From NCBI GenBank assembly GCA_037442205.1, contig JBBIQS010000037.1:1-64000 (forward strand): a stretch of DNA of 64,000 nt, in the 5' to 3' direction. This DNA comes from JBBIQS01 sp037442205. Its GTDB lineage: Bacteria; Myxococcota; Myxococcia; Myxococcales; UBA5297. This document shows positions 35,680-45,444 of the stretch, one piece after another. The notes beneath the pieces were generated by a model. That model ran no database searches. It saw nothing but the letters and a program-made list of their open reading frames with translations, and was not told the DNA's origin. Numbering within the stretch: the stretch's first letter is position 1; each line of letters begins with the position of its first letter. The translations under genes and the position numbers were made by a program.

Positions 35680-36723
35680 ATGGCCCTTTCCCCCGACGAG
35701 CTGCGCGACCGCTTCCGCGCGACACTGCTGGGCTGCGCGATCGGGGATGCGCTGGGCTTTCCCTTCGAGGGGGCGCCGCCGGAGTCGATCGCCCGCATCC
35801 CCACCCTGGCCGACGACTTCGTGCTCCGGCCGCGGGGGCGGTTCCAGAAGGGCCAGTACACCGACGACACGCAGATGACCCTGGCCCTGGCGGAGTCGAT
35901 CGTCGCCGAGGGCAAGGTGGACGGGCGGGCCATCGCCCACAAGTTCGCCCAGCTCTGGCGCGAGGGAACGATCCTCGGTGCCGGGCACGCCTGCACCGAG
36001 GCGGTGGAGCGACTTCTGCAGGGCGTGCCCTGGATGAGCGCCGGAGCGGCCATCGGCCGGGCGGGCAACGGCGCGGCGATGCGCGCCTCGCCGCTGGGGC
36101 TTTTGCACTGCGACGACCTGGGAAAGATCCCGCGCGACGCCGAGATCCAGGGGGTGATCACCCACAAGGATCGCCGGGCGCAGGCCGGGGGGGCGGCGCT
36201 GGCGGCGGCGGTGGCGCTGAACCTGACCGACGAGCCGCTGCCGGCCGACGTCTGGTGCCGCAAGGTGGCCCAGGTGGCGGCGGCGCTGGACGCCTCGCTG
36301 GCCTCGGAGATCGAGCGGCTGGCGCAGCTGGTGCGCTTCGAGCCGGCGTCGGCGGTGCGGGTCATCGCCCGGGCCGGGATGGCCCCGCTGCAGCAGAGCG
36401 ACTGGCCGGGGATCAGCCCGTTCGTGGTGCCCTCGGTGCTGATGGCCTTCTACGCCTTCCTGCGCCAGCGCGAGGACTTCCGGGCCTGCATCACCATCGC
36501 CCTGCGCGCCGGCGGCGACGCCGACACGGTGGCGGCGATGGCCGGGGCGCTGAGCGGCGCGCACCTGGGCTGCGTCGGGCTGCCGGCCCGCCTGCGCCGG
36601 GGCGTGCTCAACGCCGACCGGCTGGCCGAGGTCGGCGACAAGCTCTACTTCCTCAAGATGTCGCAGAAGGAGGCGCCCGCCTACGCCCGCGGCGGCGCCC
36701 CGCTTTCCCAGCGCAAGCGCTAG
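35680..36723 (+). CDS. ADP-ribosylglycohydrolase (DraG/ARH family)
   Basis: A 347-residue protein. The metal-binding motifs are LGCAIGDALGFPFEG, YTDDTQMTLALA near the N terminus and the C-terminal GGDADTVAAMAGALSGA, all intact, so it is predicted to be active with two Mg/Mn ions. Family members remove ADP-ribose from arginine or other targets, for example DraG on nitrogenase reductase. No ADP-ribosyltransferase or nif gene is nearby, and glnA is 2.6 kb upstream. The target is unknown. It is followed after 29 bases by a HAD phosphatase gene. Confidence 0.9.
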   Translation: MALSPDELRDRFRATLLGCAIGDALGFPFEGAPPESIARIPTLADDFVLRPRGRFQKGQYTDDTQMTLALAESIVAEGKVDGRAIAHKFAQLWREGTILGAGHACTEAVERLLQGVPWMSAGAAIGRAGNGAAMRASPLGLLHCDDLGKIPRDAEIQGVITHKDRRAQAGGAALAAAVALNLTDEPLPADVWCRKVAQVAAALDASLASEIERLAQLVRFEPASAVRVIARAGMAPLQQSDWPGISPFVVPSVLMAFYAFLRQREDFRACITIALRAGGDADTVAAMAGALSGAHLGCVGLPARLRRGVLNADRLAEVGDKLYFLKMSQKEAPAYARGGAPLSQRKR

Positions 36724-36752
36724 CTGCGCGCCCCTTGCCGAGAAGACCTCCG

Positions 36753-37625
36753 ATGATCCGCACCGTCGTCACCGACATGGACAACACCCTCTACTCCTGG
36801 GTGGACTACATCGTGCCCTCGCTGGAGGCGATGGTGGACAGCCTGATGCGCTCCACCGGCTATCCGCGGATCCGGGTGGTGCAGGCGCTCAAGGAGGTCT
36901 ACGAGCGCTACGAGTCGAACGAGTACCCGTTCGCCATCCAGGAATCGAACCTGTTCCGGGACTTCCACTACGACTTCGACAGCTTCGACAACCTGGTGAT
37001 CACCCCTGCGCGAGAGGCTTTCACCGCCGCGCGCAGGAAGTATCTCAAGCCCTATCCCGGAGTGGTGGAGACGCTGGCGGCACTCAGATCGCGAGGGGTC
37101 AAGGTGGTGGCGCTCACCGACGCCCCGCGCAACCCGGCTGAGCGGCGGGCCAAGATGATGAAGCTCGACCAGTACCTGAGCGCGATCTACACGCTGCCGG
37201 CCTTCACCTTTCCCGAGACCGGGGTCTCCAAGGAGATCCGAAACCGCGAGGCGGCCGGAGGGCTGCAGCTCGACTGTCCGGTGTTCGAGTTGCCGCGGGA
37301 GTACGAGAAGCCCGACCCGCGCGGCTACCTCCAGCTGTGCCAGGAGCTGGGCCTCGATCCCAAGGAGACCATCTTCGTCGGCGACAGCCGGCAGAAGGAC
37401 ATGGCGCTGGCGCGCAAGGTGGGGGCGCTGGCCTGCTGGGCCGAGTACGGGACCTACATCTCGGTCGAGTACAAGGAGCGGCTGTCGGTGATCTCGGCGC
37501 CATCGGCGACTCGGCGCCATCTGCTTCAGCAGTCGGACGGCGTCGCCCTGCCCGCGGTCCGGCTCTCCAACTTCGACCAGATCCTTTCCCTCATCGACCA
37601 GGCCGCGGTCCCCGCGGTCGCCTGA
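36753..37625 (+). CDS. HAD-superfamily hydrolase
   Basis: A 290-residue protein with the HAD motifs in order: TDMDNTLYSW (nucleophile Asp and following Asp), ALTDAPRNP (motif II), a Lys in YEKPDPRGY (motif III) and FVGDSRQKDMALARKVG (motif IV). A long helical cap lies between motifs I and II, as in HAD-IA phosphatases. It sits 29 bases downstream of the ADP-ribosylglycohydrolase gene and nine bases upstream of a small secreted protein gene, so the three may be cotranscribed. Substrate unknown. Confidence 0.88.
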   Translation: MIRTVVTDMDNTLYSWVDYIVPSLEAMVDSLMRSTGYPRIRVVQALKEVYERYESNEYPFAIQESNLFRDFHYDFDSFDNLVITPAREAFTAARRKYLKPYPGVVETLAALRSRGVKVVALTDAPRNPAERRAKMMKLDQYLSAIYTLPAFTFPETGVSKEIRNREAAGGLQLDCPVFELPREYEKPDPRGYLQLCQELGLDPKETIFVGDSRQKDMALARKVGALACWAEYGTYISVEYKERLSVISAPSATRRHLLQQSDGVALPAVRLSNFDQILSLIDQAAVPAVA

Positions 37626-37634
37626 ACCGAGAAC

Positions 37635-38030
37635 ATGAAGAAGATCAGCCTGCTGGCCCTCGCCCTCGTGTTGCTGCCCCAGTCCGCGCCCGCCCAGGAC
37701 GAGGACCCCAAGACCTTCCTCACCAACTTCTGCTTCGCGGTGGCCAAGGAGAACGACGCCTGGCTGCGCGGGCGGGTGAAGCTGCCGCTCAACGCGCGCA
37801 AGGCGGTGGTCCCCGAGGGCGGCGGCGCGCCGCGCTTCGAGCACCTGACCCTGCGGACCTCGAAGCAGGTCATCGAGGCCAAGATCTGCGAGGGCCTGGA
37901 CGTGGAGAAGGCCACCGCCAGCGAGTCCTCGCGCGGCTGGACCCTGCACGTGCCCGGCAAGTCGTTCGAAGCCACCGTCGAGCTGGAGCGCTCGCCGCGG
38001 ACGCGGATGGTGAGCTTCCTCGAGCGGTAG
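37635..38030 (+). CDS. Small secreted protein of unknown function
   Basis: A 131-residue protein with a Sec signal peptide (about 1-20, ending APAQ). The mature part has two Cys (NFCFAVAK, AKICEGLD) and a beta-rich C terminus ending in MVSFLER. It lies nine bases after the HAD gene and is convergent with rlmN. No family is recognised. Confidence 0.65.
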   Translation: MKKISLLALALVLLPQSAPAQDEDPKTFLTNFCFAVAKENDAWLRGRVKLPLNARKAVVPEGGGAPRFEHLTLRTSKQVIEAKICEGLDVEKATASESSRGWTLHVPGKSFEATVELERSPRTRMVSFLER

Positions 38031-38039
38031 CGCTGGGCC

Positions 38040-39089
38040 CTACTCGCCGGCCGCCCGCCGCAGCGCCAGCTGACCGCAGGCGGCAGCGATCTCCCGCCCG
38101 CGCGACGCGCGGGTGAGGCAGCGAATCCCGGCCTTGTGGACGATGGCCTGGAACTCGCGCATCCGCTCGGCGGTGGGCGGGGAGAAGCGGCTCTCCTCGA
38201 AGGCGTTGTGCGGGATCAGGTTCACTCGCACTTCGAGCCCCTCGAGCAGCTTCACCAGTCGATGGGCGTCCTCGTCGGAGTCGTTCTCGCCGGCGAACAG
38301 GACGTACTCCACGAAGGTCAGCCGGCCCGGTTTGCGGCGGCCGTCGGCCCGCATCTCCTCCAGCAGATCGCCGATCGGCCAGACCTTGTTGTGCGGCATC
38401 AACTTCTCGCGCTGCGGGTCGGTGGTGCCGTTGAGCGAGAGCGCCAGGTTGGCGCGCGACTCCTTCAGGAAGCGTCGGATGCCGGGCAGCACTCCCGAGG
38501 TCGAGACGGTGAGGTGGCCGGCGGCGAGCTGGGGCGCGGGATTGGCGGCCAGGATCCGGAGGGCCCGCAGGACCTCGTCGAGGTTGTCCATGGGCTCGCC
38601 CATGCCCATGAAGACCACGTTGCGCAGCGGCGAGCCGGTGGGGGCCTCGGAGAGCGCGACCCGGAACTGACCGACGATCTCGGCGGCGGTGAGGTTGCGC
38701 TTGAAGCCCAGGCGCGCGGTGGCGCAGAAGGCGCAGCGGCGGGTGCAGCCGACCTGGCTGGAGACGCAGACCGTGCTGCGCCCGCGGGCGGGGATGAGCA
38801 CCGACTCGATGTTGGCCCCGCCTTCGACCTCGAGCGCGTACTTGATCGTCCTGTCCTCGGAGGCGCTTCGCTCGCGGATGGTCGGCAGCTCGAGCGAGCA
38901 GCGCTCGCGCAGCGCGCCCCAGGACTTGCCGCTGACCCCCTCGATCTTCTCGGGAATCCGGGACTGGGGCGGGCCCTGGTAGAGCCAGCGCAGCGTCGCG
39001 CGGGCGCGGGCCGGGCTTTCGAGCAGCTCGGTGAGCTCTTCGAGGGTCAGGCCGTAGAGCGGCCGCACGTCGGATGGCTGTGGCTTCAA
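38040..39089 (-). CDS. rlmN: 23S rRNA (adenine2503-C2)-methyltransferase
   Basis: A 349-residue radical SAM enzyme that methylates A2503 of 23S rRNA and A37 of some tRNAs. It has the CX3CX2C cluster motif (CTRRCAFC), GMGEPMDNLDEVLRA, and the C-terminal GIRCLTRASRGREIAAACGQL, with the second catalytic Cys in AACGQL. The start is probably TTG at 39089: AAAGGACG lies just upstream and the N terminus (LKPQPSDVRPLYGLTLEEL) matches the family. An upstream ATG at 39200 adds 37 unsupported residues. Confidence 0.93.
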   Translation of the reverse strand: MKPQPSDVRPLYGLTLEELTELLESPARARATLRWLYQGPPQSRIPEKIEGVSGKSWGALRERCSLELPTIRERSASEDRTIKYALEVEGGANIESVLIPARGRSTVCVSSQVGCTRRCAFCATARLGFKRNLTAAEIVGQFRVALSEAPTGSPLRNVVFMGMGEPMDNLDEVLRALRILAANPAPQLAAGHLTVSTSGVLPGIRRFLKESRANLALSLNGTTDPQREKLMPHNKVWPIGDLLEEMRADGRRKPGRLTFVEYVLFAGENDSDEDAHRLVKLLEGLEVRVNLIPHNAFEESRFSPPTAERMREFQAIVHKAGIRCLTRASRGREIAAACGQLALRRAAGE

Positions 39090-39259
39090 GAGGTTCGTCC
39101 TTTGCGGCGCGCACAATAGAACGCACGCGGCCACACTTTCGAGCCCCTGGGCAGCACCGGCCCGCATTCCACTCCTGCTCGCGCTCGACTCTCGCGGCAT
39201 CGGTGGGCAGGTCCCAAGCTAGTCGGTGAGAGCCAGTCCCTGGCTCGGGGAGGTGTGAA

Positions 39260-39823
39260 GTGAGACGTTCTGTCGCGCGCGCACTGGTGGGCGGCCTGAT
39301 GGCGGCAGGGCTGGCGGTGGCGGCGCCGGCCCTCTCCCAGGCGGCCGAGCAGCCGTCGCTGCGCGAGCCGGCCGGCAGCGGGCTCATCCAGGGAATCGTG
39401 CGCCGCGTCGAGTACGCCACCGGCGCGGTGGCGGTGGTCTCCGGCTCCGACGTCGCGATCCTGCGAGGCACCCCGGCGCAGGTCGCCGGCATGAAGATCG
39501 GCGACAACGTCGCCCTGCCCTATCAGCTCTACGCCAACATGGCCTGGCTGGATCCCAGCGTCGGCGGAGGTCTCGGAGGGTCGGGGCTCGGCCAGGGAAG
39601 CGAACAGCAGCAGTTGTCCTCCGGCAAGATCGTCGGTCTCAACTTGCCGGGCGGGGTCCTGGCGGTCGACAGCGCGCAGAAGCGGGTGATCCTCAACGCC
39701 CACCCGACGCTGCTCAAGAACCTAGTCCCGGGGCAGTACGTGGACTTCAACTTCGCCACCGTCGACGGCGAGTTCTGGCTGACCAACGTGCAGATCCCCT
39801 CGGGCCAGGAGATCGGCCAGTAG
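39260..39823 (+). CDS. Secreted beta-rich protein of unknown function
   Basis: A 187-residue protein with a Sec signal peptide (about 1-29, ending SQAAEQ). The start is a GTG at 39260 preceded by GGGGAGGTG. Two similar beta segments, SGLIQGIVRRVEYATGAVAV and SGKIVGLNLPGGVLAV, suggest an internal repeat of a small barrel, separated by a Gly-rich loop. It is divergent from rlmN and convergent with the GcvH-like gene. Function unknown. Confidence 0.6.
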   Translation: MRRSVARALVGGLMAAGLAVAAPALSQAAEQPSLREPAGSGLIQGIVRRVEYATGAVAVVSGSDVAILRGTPAQVAGMKIGDNVALPYQLYANMAWLDPSVGGGLGGSGLGQGSEQQQLSSGKIVGLNLPGGVLAVDSAQKRVILNAHPTLLKNLVPGQYVDFNFATVDGEFWLTNVQIPSGQEIGQ

Positions 39824-39854
39824 CGCTCCGGGGGAGGAGAAGCGGGAAGAAACA

Positions 39855-39890
39855 CCGATGCCGCGGCTGCCCATGAAGCCGCGGCATCGG
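39855..39890. terminator. Hairpin between convergent genes
   Basis: A perfect 14-base stem (39855-39868 with 39877-39890) around an 8-base loop, located between the secreted-protein gene and the GcvH-like gene. On the minus strand it is followed by GGTGTTTCTTCC, so termination from the minus side is more likely; it may serve both. Confidence 0.65.
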
Positions 39891-39916
39891 CGGAGGTTGC
39901 TTGCCCACAACCTCCC

Positions 39917-40600
39917 TTATTTCAGGAAAGACTCGACTGCCAATCGCCACTGGTCGTCGCTCAGCATCGAGCCGGCGGGATGGAGCAGCTCGCCGCCGTC
40001 GGCGCTGGCGATCCCCAGTTGGTGCTCCATGAAGCCGGCGAAGCGCAGCCCCTCGGCGCCGATCCAGTCGCGGGCCTCCTCGCCGTGTTTCAGGTCGGTG
40101 AAATCCGGCGCCTCGGGCGACAGCTCAAAGAGCCAGCCCTTGTTGTAGGCGTCGAGCAGCAGGTTCGGCCCGCGGAACAGGCGCGGGTTGACCGCCCCGA
40201 CCCGGCCGGCGAGCGGCGCGGCGATCTCGACCCGCCGAGTGTCGCTGAGCACCACCGCCGCCACCTCGCCCTTCTGAAGCAGCTGCCCCTTGCGCGGCAG
40301 CTCGATCAGCGTCGGCGAATGGAGGAGGCGGATGGCGAGGTCGTCGAGCCCGATCCGCAGATCGTCGCCGCCTTCCTTGGACAGCCACATGTGGCCGGGG
40401 GCGTAGTAGAGGTCGGCCTTGAAGCGCAGCCCGCCCGCCATCTCCAGGCCCTGGGCACGGCGCTTGGCGGCGCGGGTCAGTTGAACCACCGCCACCACTG
40501 CCGTGGCCAGCAGCGAGAGCACCACCGGGACCAGGACGATGAGCCAGAGCCGGGCCAGGAATCCGACCGAAAATTCCGAGATCGCTTGCAGGGTGCTCAT
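39917..40600 (-). CDS. Membrane-anchored glycine-cleavage H-like protein without the lipoyl lysine
   Basis: A 227-residue protein. An N-terminal membrane helix (about 18-40) is followed by a GcvH-like barrel (about 58-170): YAPGHMWLSKEGGDDLRIGL and AAPLAGRVGAVN match the H-protein strands. Aligned with E. coli GcvH, the lipoylated Lys65 falls on Thr121 (VLSDTRRVEIAAP), so the protein cannot be lipoylated at that position. The C-terminal 55 residues are extra. Its ATG overlaps the stop of the Cys-rich gene upstream (ATGA). It is not part of a glycine cleavage operon. Role unknown; scaffolding at the membrane is a guess. Confidence 0.78.
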   Translation of the reverse strand: MSTLQAISEFSVGFLARLWLIVLVPVVLSLLATAVVAVVQLTRAAKRRAQGLEMAGGLRFKADLYYAPGHMWLSKEGGDDLRIGLDDLAIRLLHSPTLIELPRKGQLLQKGEVAAVVLSDTRRVEIAAPLAGRVGAVNPRLFRGPNLLLDAYNKGWLFELSPEAPDFTDLKHGEEARDWIGAEGLRFAGFMEHQLGIASADGGELLHPAGSMLSDDQWRLAVESFLK

Positions 40601-40818
40601 GACCGCTCCTTCCTCTGCGTCGCGAGCGACTGCGGCTCGGGCGCAGGTTCGGAGGCCCGCTTCACGCGCGCCATCGCCTCCAAAAAGACCGGGCAGCTCT
40701 GGAAGCCCGCGCAGGCGCAGTGCCCCGAGTTGGCCAGGCGGTCGGCCGGTACAGGCTTCTTCTGCGGCAGCGCGTCGCAATAGACCATCACCACTTCTCT
40801 GAGATACGGGCAGCCCAT
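40597..40818 (-). CDS. Small Cys-rich protein, partner of the GcvH-like protein
   Basis: A 73-residue protein with six Cys: GCPYL, VYC, a CAC pair, SCPVF and no others beyond these. The spacing (CPYL, then YC, then CAC...CPVF) suggests an iron-sulfur or zinc site. No signal peptide is present. Its TGA overlaps the ATG of the GcvH-like gene, so the two are coupled. The longer open frame upstream is low-complexity and not supported. I do not know its function; a cofactor-binding adaptor is a guess. Confidence 0.65.
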   Translation of the reverse strand: MGCPYLREVVMVYCDALPQKKPVPADRLANSGHCACAGFQSCPVFLEAMARVKRASEPAPEPQSLATQRKERS

Positions 40819-41205
40819 GGTCGTCTCCGCGCTTCGAGACTTCCTAAGGGCACGAAGCGAGCCAGCGCGGTGCGCTGGCATCGGGGGCGCGTAAGCGTCC
40901 GTGCCCAGGGCATTTTCAGAGCCTGAACGTCGCGGGCTGATCGGCCGGCTGCCCTGCGTGCGGGCGTTGAGAAATTCGGCGTGACCGGCACATCGCAGGC
41001 GAATTGCCAAGAGTTTCGGGGCTCGGCGCTGCCGCTCCGTCGAATGCCGCAATATTCAGCAGCCTGTCGAGAAGATCGGCACCTCTCACCGGCCAGAGCC
41101 GAGCGCTCGGTCGGCTTTGAGGCCCGGATTGGCTGGACTCCCCACCCGCCGCATTGCCCTGCGAGCCCGGCCAACCAACCTTGGGCTCGACCGCGCGGGT
41201 GACCC
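40819..41205. other. Intergenic region between divergent operons
   Basis: 387 bases without a supported gene, between the Cys-rich protein and the repeat lipoprotein. It contains a perfect hairpin, 8-base arms at 40861-40868 and 40872-40879 around a 3-base loop, 43 bases upstream of the Cys-rich gene start. I saw no promoter consensus. Confidence 0.4.
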
Positions 41206-42963
41206 ATGTCCAATCGACAGCTGCTGCTCGGGCTTCCTCTCCTCCTGAGCGCCTGTCTCTCGGTAATCAGCACCTCCCAGAAGGAATCCCTGATCAACGC
41301 CGGGGTGCACAACGAAAAGGATCGCGCCTCGATCTTCGAGGCCACCCTCGACGTGCTCGACGACCACCCCGAATACGTGGACGAGTTCTTCCGGCTGGCG
41401 CGCAAGCACCCCAAGACGCTCAATCGCTTCGTCGCCGACACCAGCAAGGACCTGAGCAACGCCGATATGGCCCAGATGACCGCCAGCCACCTGGTCGAGA
41501 ACCCCGACGGGCTCTACCAGATCCTGGTCCAGACCCTCGACGCCAGCGCCGACAAGCAGGAGGCCCAGGTCGCCATTGCTCGGGCCATCGGCGACCGCCC
41601 GGACATCGCCGCCAAGAGCATCGCCTCCCGACCGGAGACGGTCCTGATCATCACCAAGGCCACCGTCGACGCCGTCATTCCCCGCGCCGACTCCTCCAAG
41701 TCCTTCCTCAACGCCCTCCAATCCCGCGCGGCCCCGGTCGCCAAGCTCCTCGCCACTGCGCCGCCGGTCATGTCCGCCATCACCTCCTCGACCATCGACT
41801 CGGTCGCCAATCGCCCCCAGGCCCGAACCGCCTTCCTCAAGATCCTCCGCGACAAGGCCCAGCTGGTGGCCGGGCTCCTCGCCCACTCTCCCGCCGCCGT
41901 CGAGGCGGTGACCGCCGCCACCATCGACTCGATCGCCGAGCGCCCCCAGGCCCGCCAGGCCTTCCTCGACGCGCTCAAGGGGCGCCCGGAAAAGGTCGCC
42001 GACGCCCTGGCCAGCGATCCCGCGGCAGTGAAGGCGGTGACCGCGGCCACCATCGACGTGGTCCAGGACCGCCCTCCGGCGGCGGCCGCCTTCCTCTCGG
42101 TGCTCGAGGAGCGCGCCGAGAAGGTCGCCAACCTGCTCGCCACCGGACCGTCCGCCGAGCGCGCGGTCACCGGCGCCACCATCACCGCCGTCGCCCGCAC
42201 CAAGGAGGCCACCGCCGCCTTCGTCGACATCATCAAGGAGCGCCCGCAGCAGGTCGTCTCGCTGCTGGCCACCAGCCCCGAGGCGCTCGAGGCGATCACC
42301 GCCGCGACGCTGGTCCAGGTCCAGAAGGACGCCGGCGCCCGAGGCGGATTCCTGTCCGCGCTCCAGCGAGGCCGCAACGCGGTGGCCCGGCTGCTGGCCG
42401 GCGATCCCAAGTCGCTCGACGCCACCGTCTCGGCGCTGATGGCGCTGGCCTCCCGCGACCCCAAGATCGCCAAACAGGTGGCGGCGGTGACCCTCGCCTG
42501 GCTCGGGCAGCCGGTGCTCACCCGGGCCATCGCCGACCAGATGACCGACCACCCCAAGACGATGGAGGTCATCCTCGACGCCAGCCTCGACGTGGCCGAG
42601 CACAAGCCCCTGGCCCGCGACGCCATCGCCACCGCCATCGGCAAATACCCGAGGCTGTCGGCCAAGTTGCTGGCGGAGAGGCCCGACGCGCTGGCGGCGG
42701 TGCTCGACTCGTTCCTCGAGCTCGCCCCGTCGTTCCCGCGCGCCGAGACCGCCCTGCTCGACTCGATGGAGAAGCACCGCCGGACCCTGGCGCAGATCAT
42801 CGCCAGCCGCCCGCGCACGCTGGCCGGAATCAGCGCCGAGCTGGCCGGGCTCAGCGTTGGCCGGTCCTTCTTCGCCCGCCCGGTGCGCAGCCTGTTGGAG
42901 CCTGGCGAGGAAGAGAAAGCGGCCGGGGGCAGCGGAGCCGGGGAAGCCGACGGCGGTCAGTGA
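41206..42963 (+). CDS. Lipoprotein built of 43-residue alpha-helical repeats
   Basis: A 585-residue lipoprotein (lipobox LLSAC at about residue 17). From about residue 160 to 430 it consists of about six copies of a 43-residue repeat with a pattern like AFLxxLxxRxxxVAxLLAxxPxAxxAVTxATIDxVAxRP, for example the copies starting QARTAFLKIL and QARQAFLDAL. More diverged copies extend to about residue 560. Each repeat probably forms three helices of an alpha-solenoid. No known repeat family is recognised. Its end overlaps the convergent membrane-protein gene by seven bases. A scaffold or binding role at the envelope is inferred. Confidence 0.8.
   Translation: MSNRQLLLGLPLLLSACLSVISTSQKESLINAGVHNEKDRASIFEATLDVLDDHPEYVDEFFRLARKHPKTLNRFVADTSKDLSNADMAQMTASHLVENPDGLYQILVQTLDASADKQEAQVAIARAIGDRPDIAAKSIASRPETVLIITKATVDAVIPRADSSKSFLNALQSRAAPVAKLLATAPPVMSAITSSTIDSVANRPQARTAFLKILRDKAQLVAGLLAHSPAAVEAVTAATIDSIAERPQARQAFLDALKGRPEKVADALASDPAAVKAVTAATIDVVQDRPPAAAAFLSVLEERAEKVANLLATGPSAERAVTGATITAVARTKEATAAFVDIIKERPQQVVSLLATSPEALEAITAATLVQVQKDAGARGGFLSALQRGRNAVARLLAGDPKSLDATVSALMALASRDPKIAKQVAAVTLAWLGQPVLTRAIADQMTDHPKTMEVILDASLDVAEHKPLARDAIATAIGKYPRLSAKLLAERPDALAAVLDSFLELAPSFPRAETALLDSMEKHRRTLAQIIASRPRTLAGISAELAGLSVGRSFFARPVRSLLEPGEEEKAAGGSGAGEADGGQ
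41690..42480 (+). repeat. Six tandem 129-base (43-codon) coding repeats
   Basis: Tandem in-frame repeats within the lipoprotein gene. Shared features are the spaced AFL, VAxLLA, VTAATI and RP motifs. Copies are similar in protein but diverged in DNA, so this is an old expansion under protein-level selection, not a recent slippage repeat. Confidence 0.75.
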
Positions 42964-43373
42964 CGCGGGGCGTCCGCGGGAACCTCGGGCTGGGAAGGGG
43001 GCTGCGGAGGCGGCGGGCGACGAAGAATCCGCCGGCGCCGCTTGACCGCGACATCCTTCGAGGCGGCCTGCGGCCGGCGCCGCAGCAAGGCCACCAGGGC
43101 CACGATCCCGAGGATGGTACCCAGTGGGAAGGCCAGCAGCGCCAGCACCGCCAGCGCGATCCCCAGCCCCCACCCTCCCGCGAGGTTGCGCCACAACAGC
43201 ACCCCGCCGAAAGCGTAGGCGACGACCACGAACACCATCAGCAGCCAGTAGAGCACCGGCTTGGGCAGCTCATCCGGGCCGACCCCGGCCTCGTGGATCG
43301 CCCCGATCGCCTGAAAGAGCGCCCACGCCCAGTAGAGCCCCGCCACTGCGCGCCTGGACCTCTCGAGCGACAT
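42957..43373 (-). CDS. Membrane protein of unknown function
   Basis: A 138-residue protein with three membrane helices (about 10-27, 38-60 and 68-97) and a basic, Pro-rich C-terminal tail. A short loop (HEAGVGPDELPKP) lies between the first two helices. The ATG at 43373 begins a plausible N terminus (MSLERSRRAVAGLYWAWA). It is the downstream neighbour of the sigma-54 regulator gene on the same strand, 161 bases away. No family is recognised. Confidence 0.6.
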   Translation of the reverse strand: MSLERSRRAVAGLYWAWALFQAIGAIHEAGVGPDELPKPVLYWLLMVFVVVAYAFGGVLLWRNLAGGWGLGIALAVLALLAFPLGTILGIVALVALLRRRPQAASKDVAVKRRRRILRRPPPPQPPSQPEVPADAPRH

Positions 43374-43534
43374 CGCCCTCGACCGGATGGGAGGAAGGCA
43401 TTCAAGATGGCCACCGCTCGGCGCATCGCAAGCTTCCGGGTCCCGTCCCGAGGTAGGAAGGCCTCCTCGGCAGCGGCCTCGGCAACCTCGGCCTCCGCTC
43501 GGAGCGAACGGGGGGCGGACACTGCTCCAAACAA

Positions 43535-44904
<1,370 letters not shown>

Positions 44905-44908
<4 letters not shown>

Positions 44909-45444
44909 GGCTTGCGCTCCCTCGCCTCGGCGACGCGCTCGCGGCAGTCCCGGCACAGCTCGGCGGCCTTGGTGTCCACCTCGATCACGCTCGCCGACCG
45001 CGACATCGCGCAGCGCCCGTCCTGGCAGTGCCTCAATCCGAAGGTGTGCCCCAGCTCGTGGACGCACTCCTTGGCCAGCCGAGCCTCGACCAGCCGCGTC
45101 CCCGGCAGGTGCAGCCGCGCGGTCGAGACCACCGCCGCGGTGCCGCCGAGCTGCGCCTCGCCGAAGACGAAGGTGAGCACCGGGATGAAGAGATCCGCCC
45201 CCAGCACTCCGACCACCCGCTCGGCCTCCGGCGGCTTCTGTCCTGCCAACCAGCGCACCAGCTCGGCAGAGCTGGTCTGGTTGCGGCGCGGATCGAAGGC
45301 CGTCGCCGGCAGCCCGCCGCGCGCCGCGCGCACCACGTCGGTAGCGTAGACCTTCTCGAGCTGCCCTCTGGCATGCTCCATCGCCATCTCGTCGGGCTCC
45401 TGATCGTCCAGCCACCAGAGGCAGATCACCTGGGCCTCGCTCAC
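44905..45444 (-). CDS. amzA: Archaemetzincin-type zinc metalloprotease
   Basis: A 179-residue protein with the archaemetzincin signature in order: HELGHTFGLRHC (His129, Glu130, His133, His139, Cys140), Cys145 and Met147 (DGRCAM), then CRDC (Cys164, Cys167), which gives the structural zinc site. Family members are small cytoplasmic or secreted metalloproteases with no settled substrate. No signal peptide is seen. It sits between a haem-type histidine kinase and a sigma-54 regulator with 4-base overlaps on both sides (GTGA and ATGA). This arrangement suggests it takes part in the signalling pathway, perhaps by cleaving a component; that is inference. Confidence 0.9.

Noticed and set aside
39090..39200. 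Longer N terminus of RlmN starting at ATG 39200
   Set aside because: The extra residues do not match the family and a good ribosome site lies just before the TTG at 39089.
41690..42480. CRISPR-like repeat array
   Set aside because: The periodicity is in protein; DNA copies are diverged and coding, without spacers.
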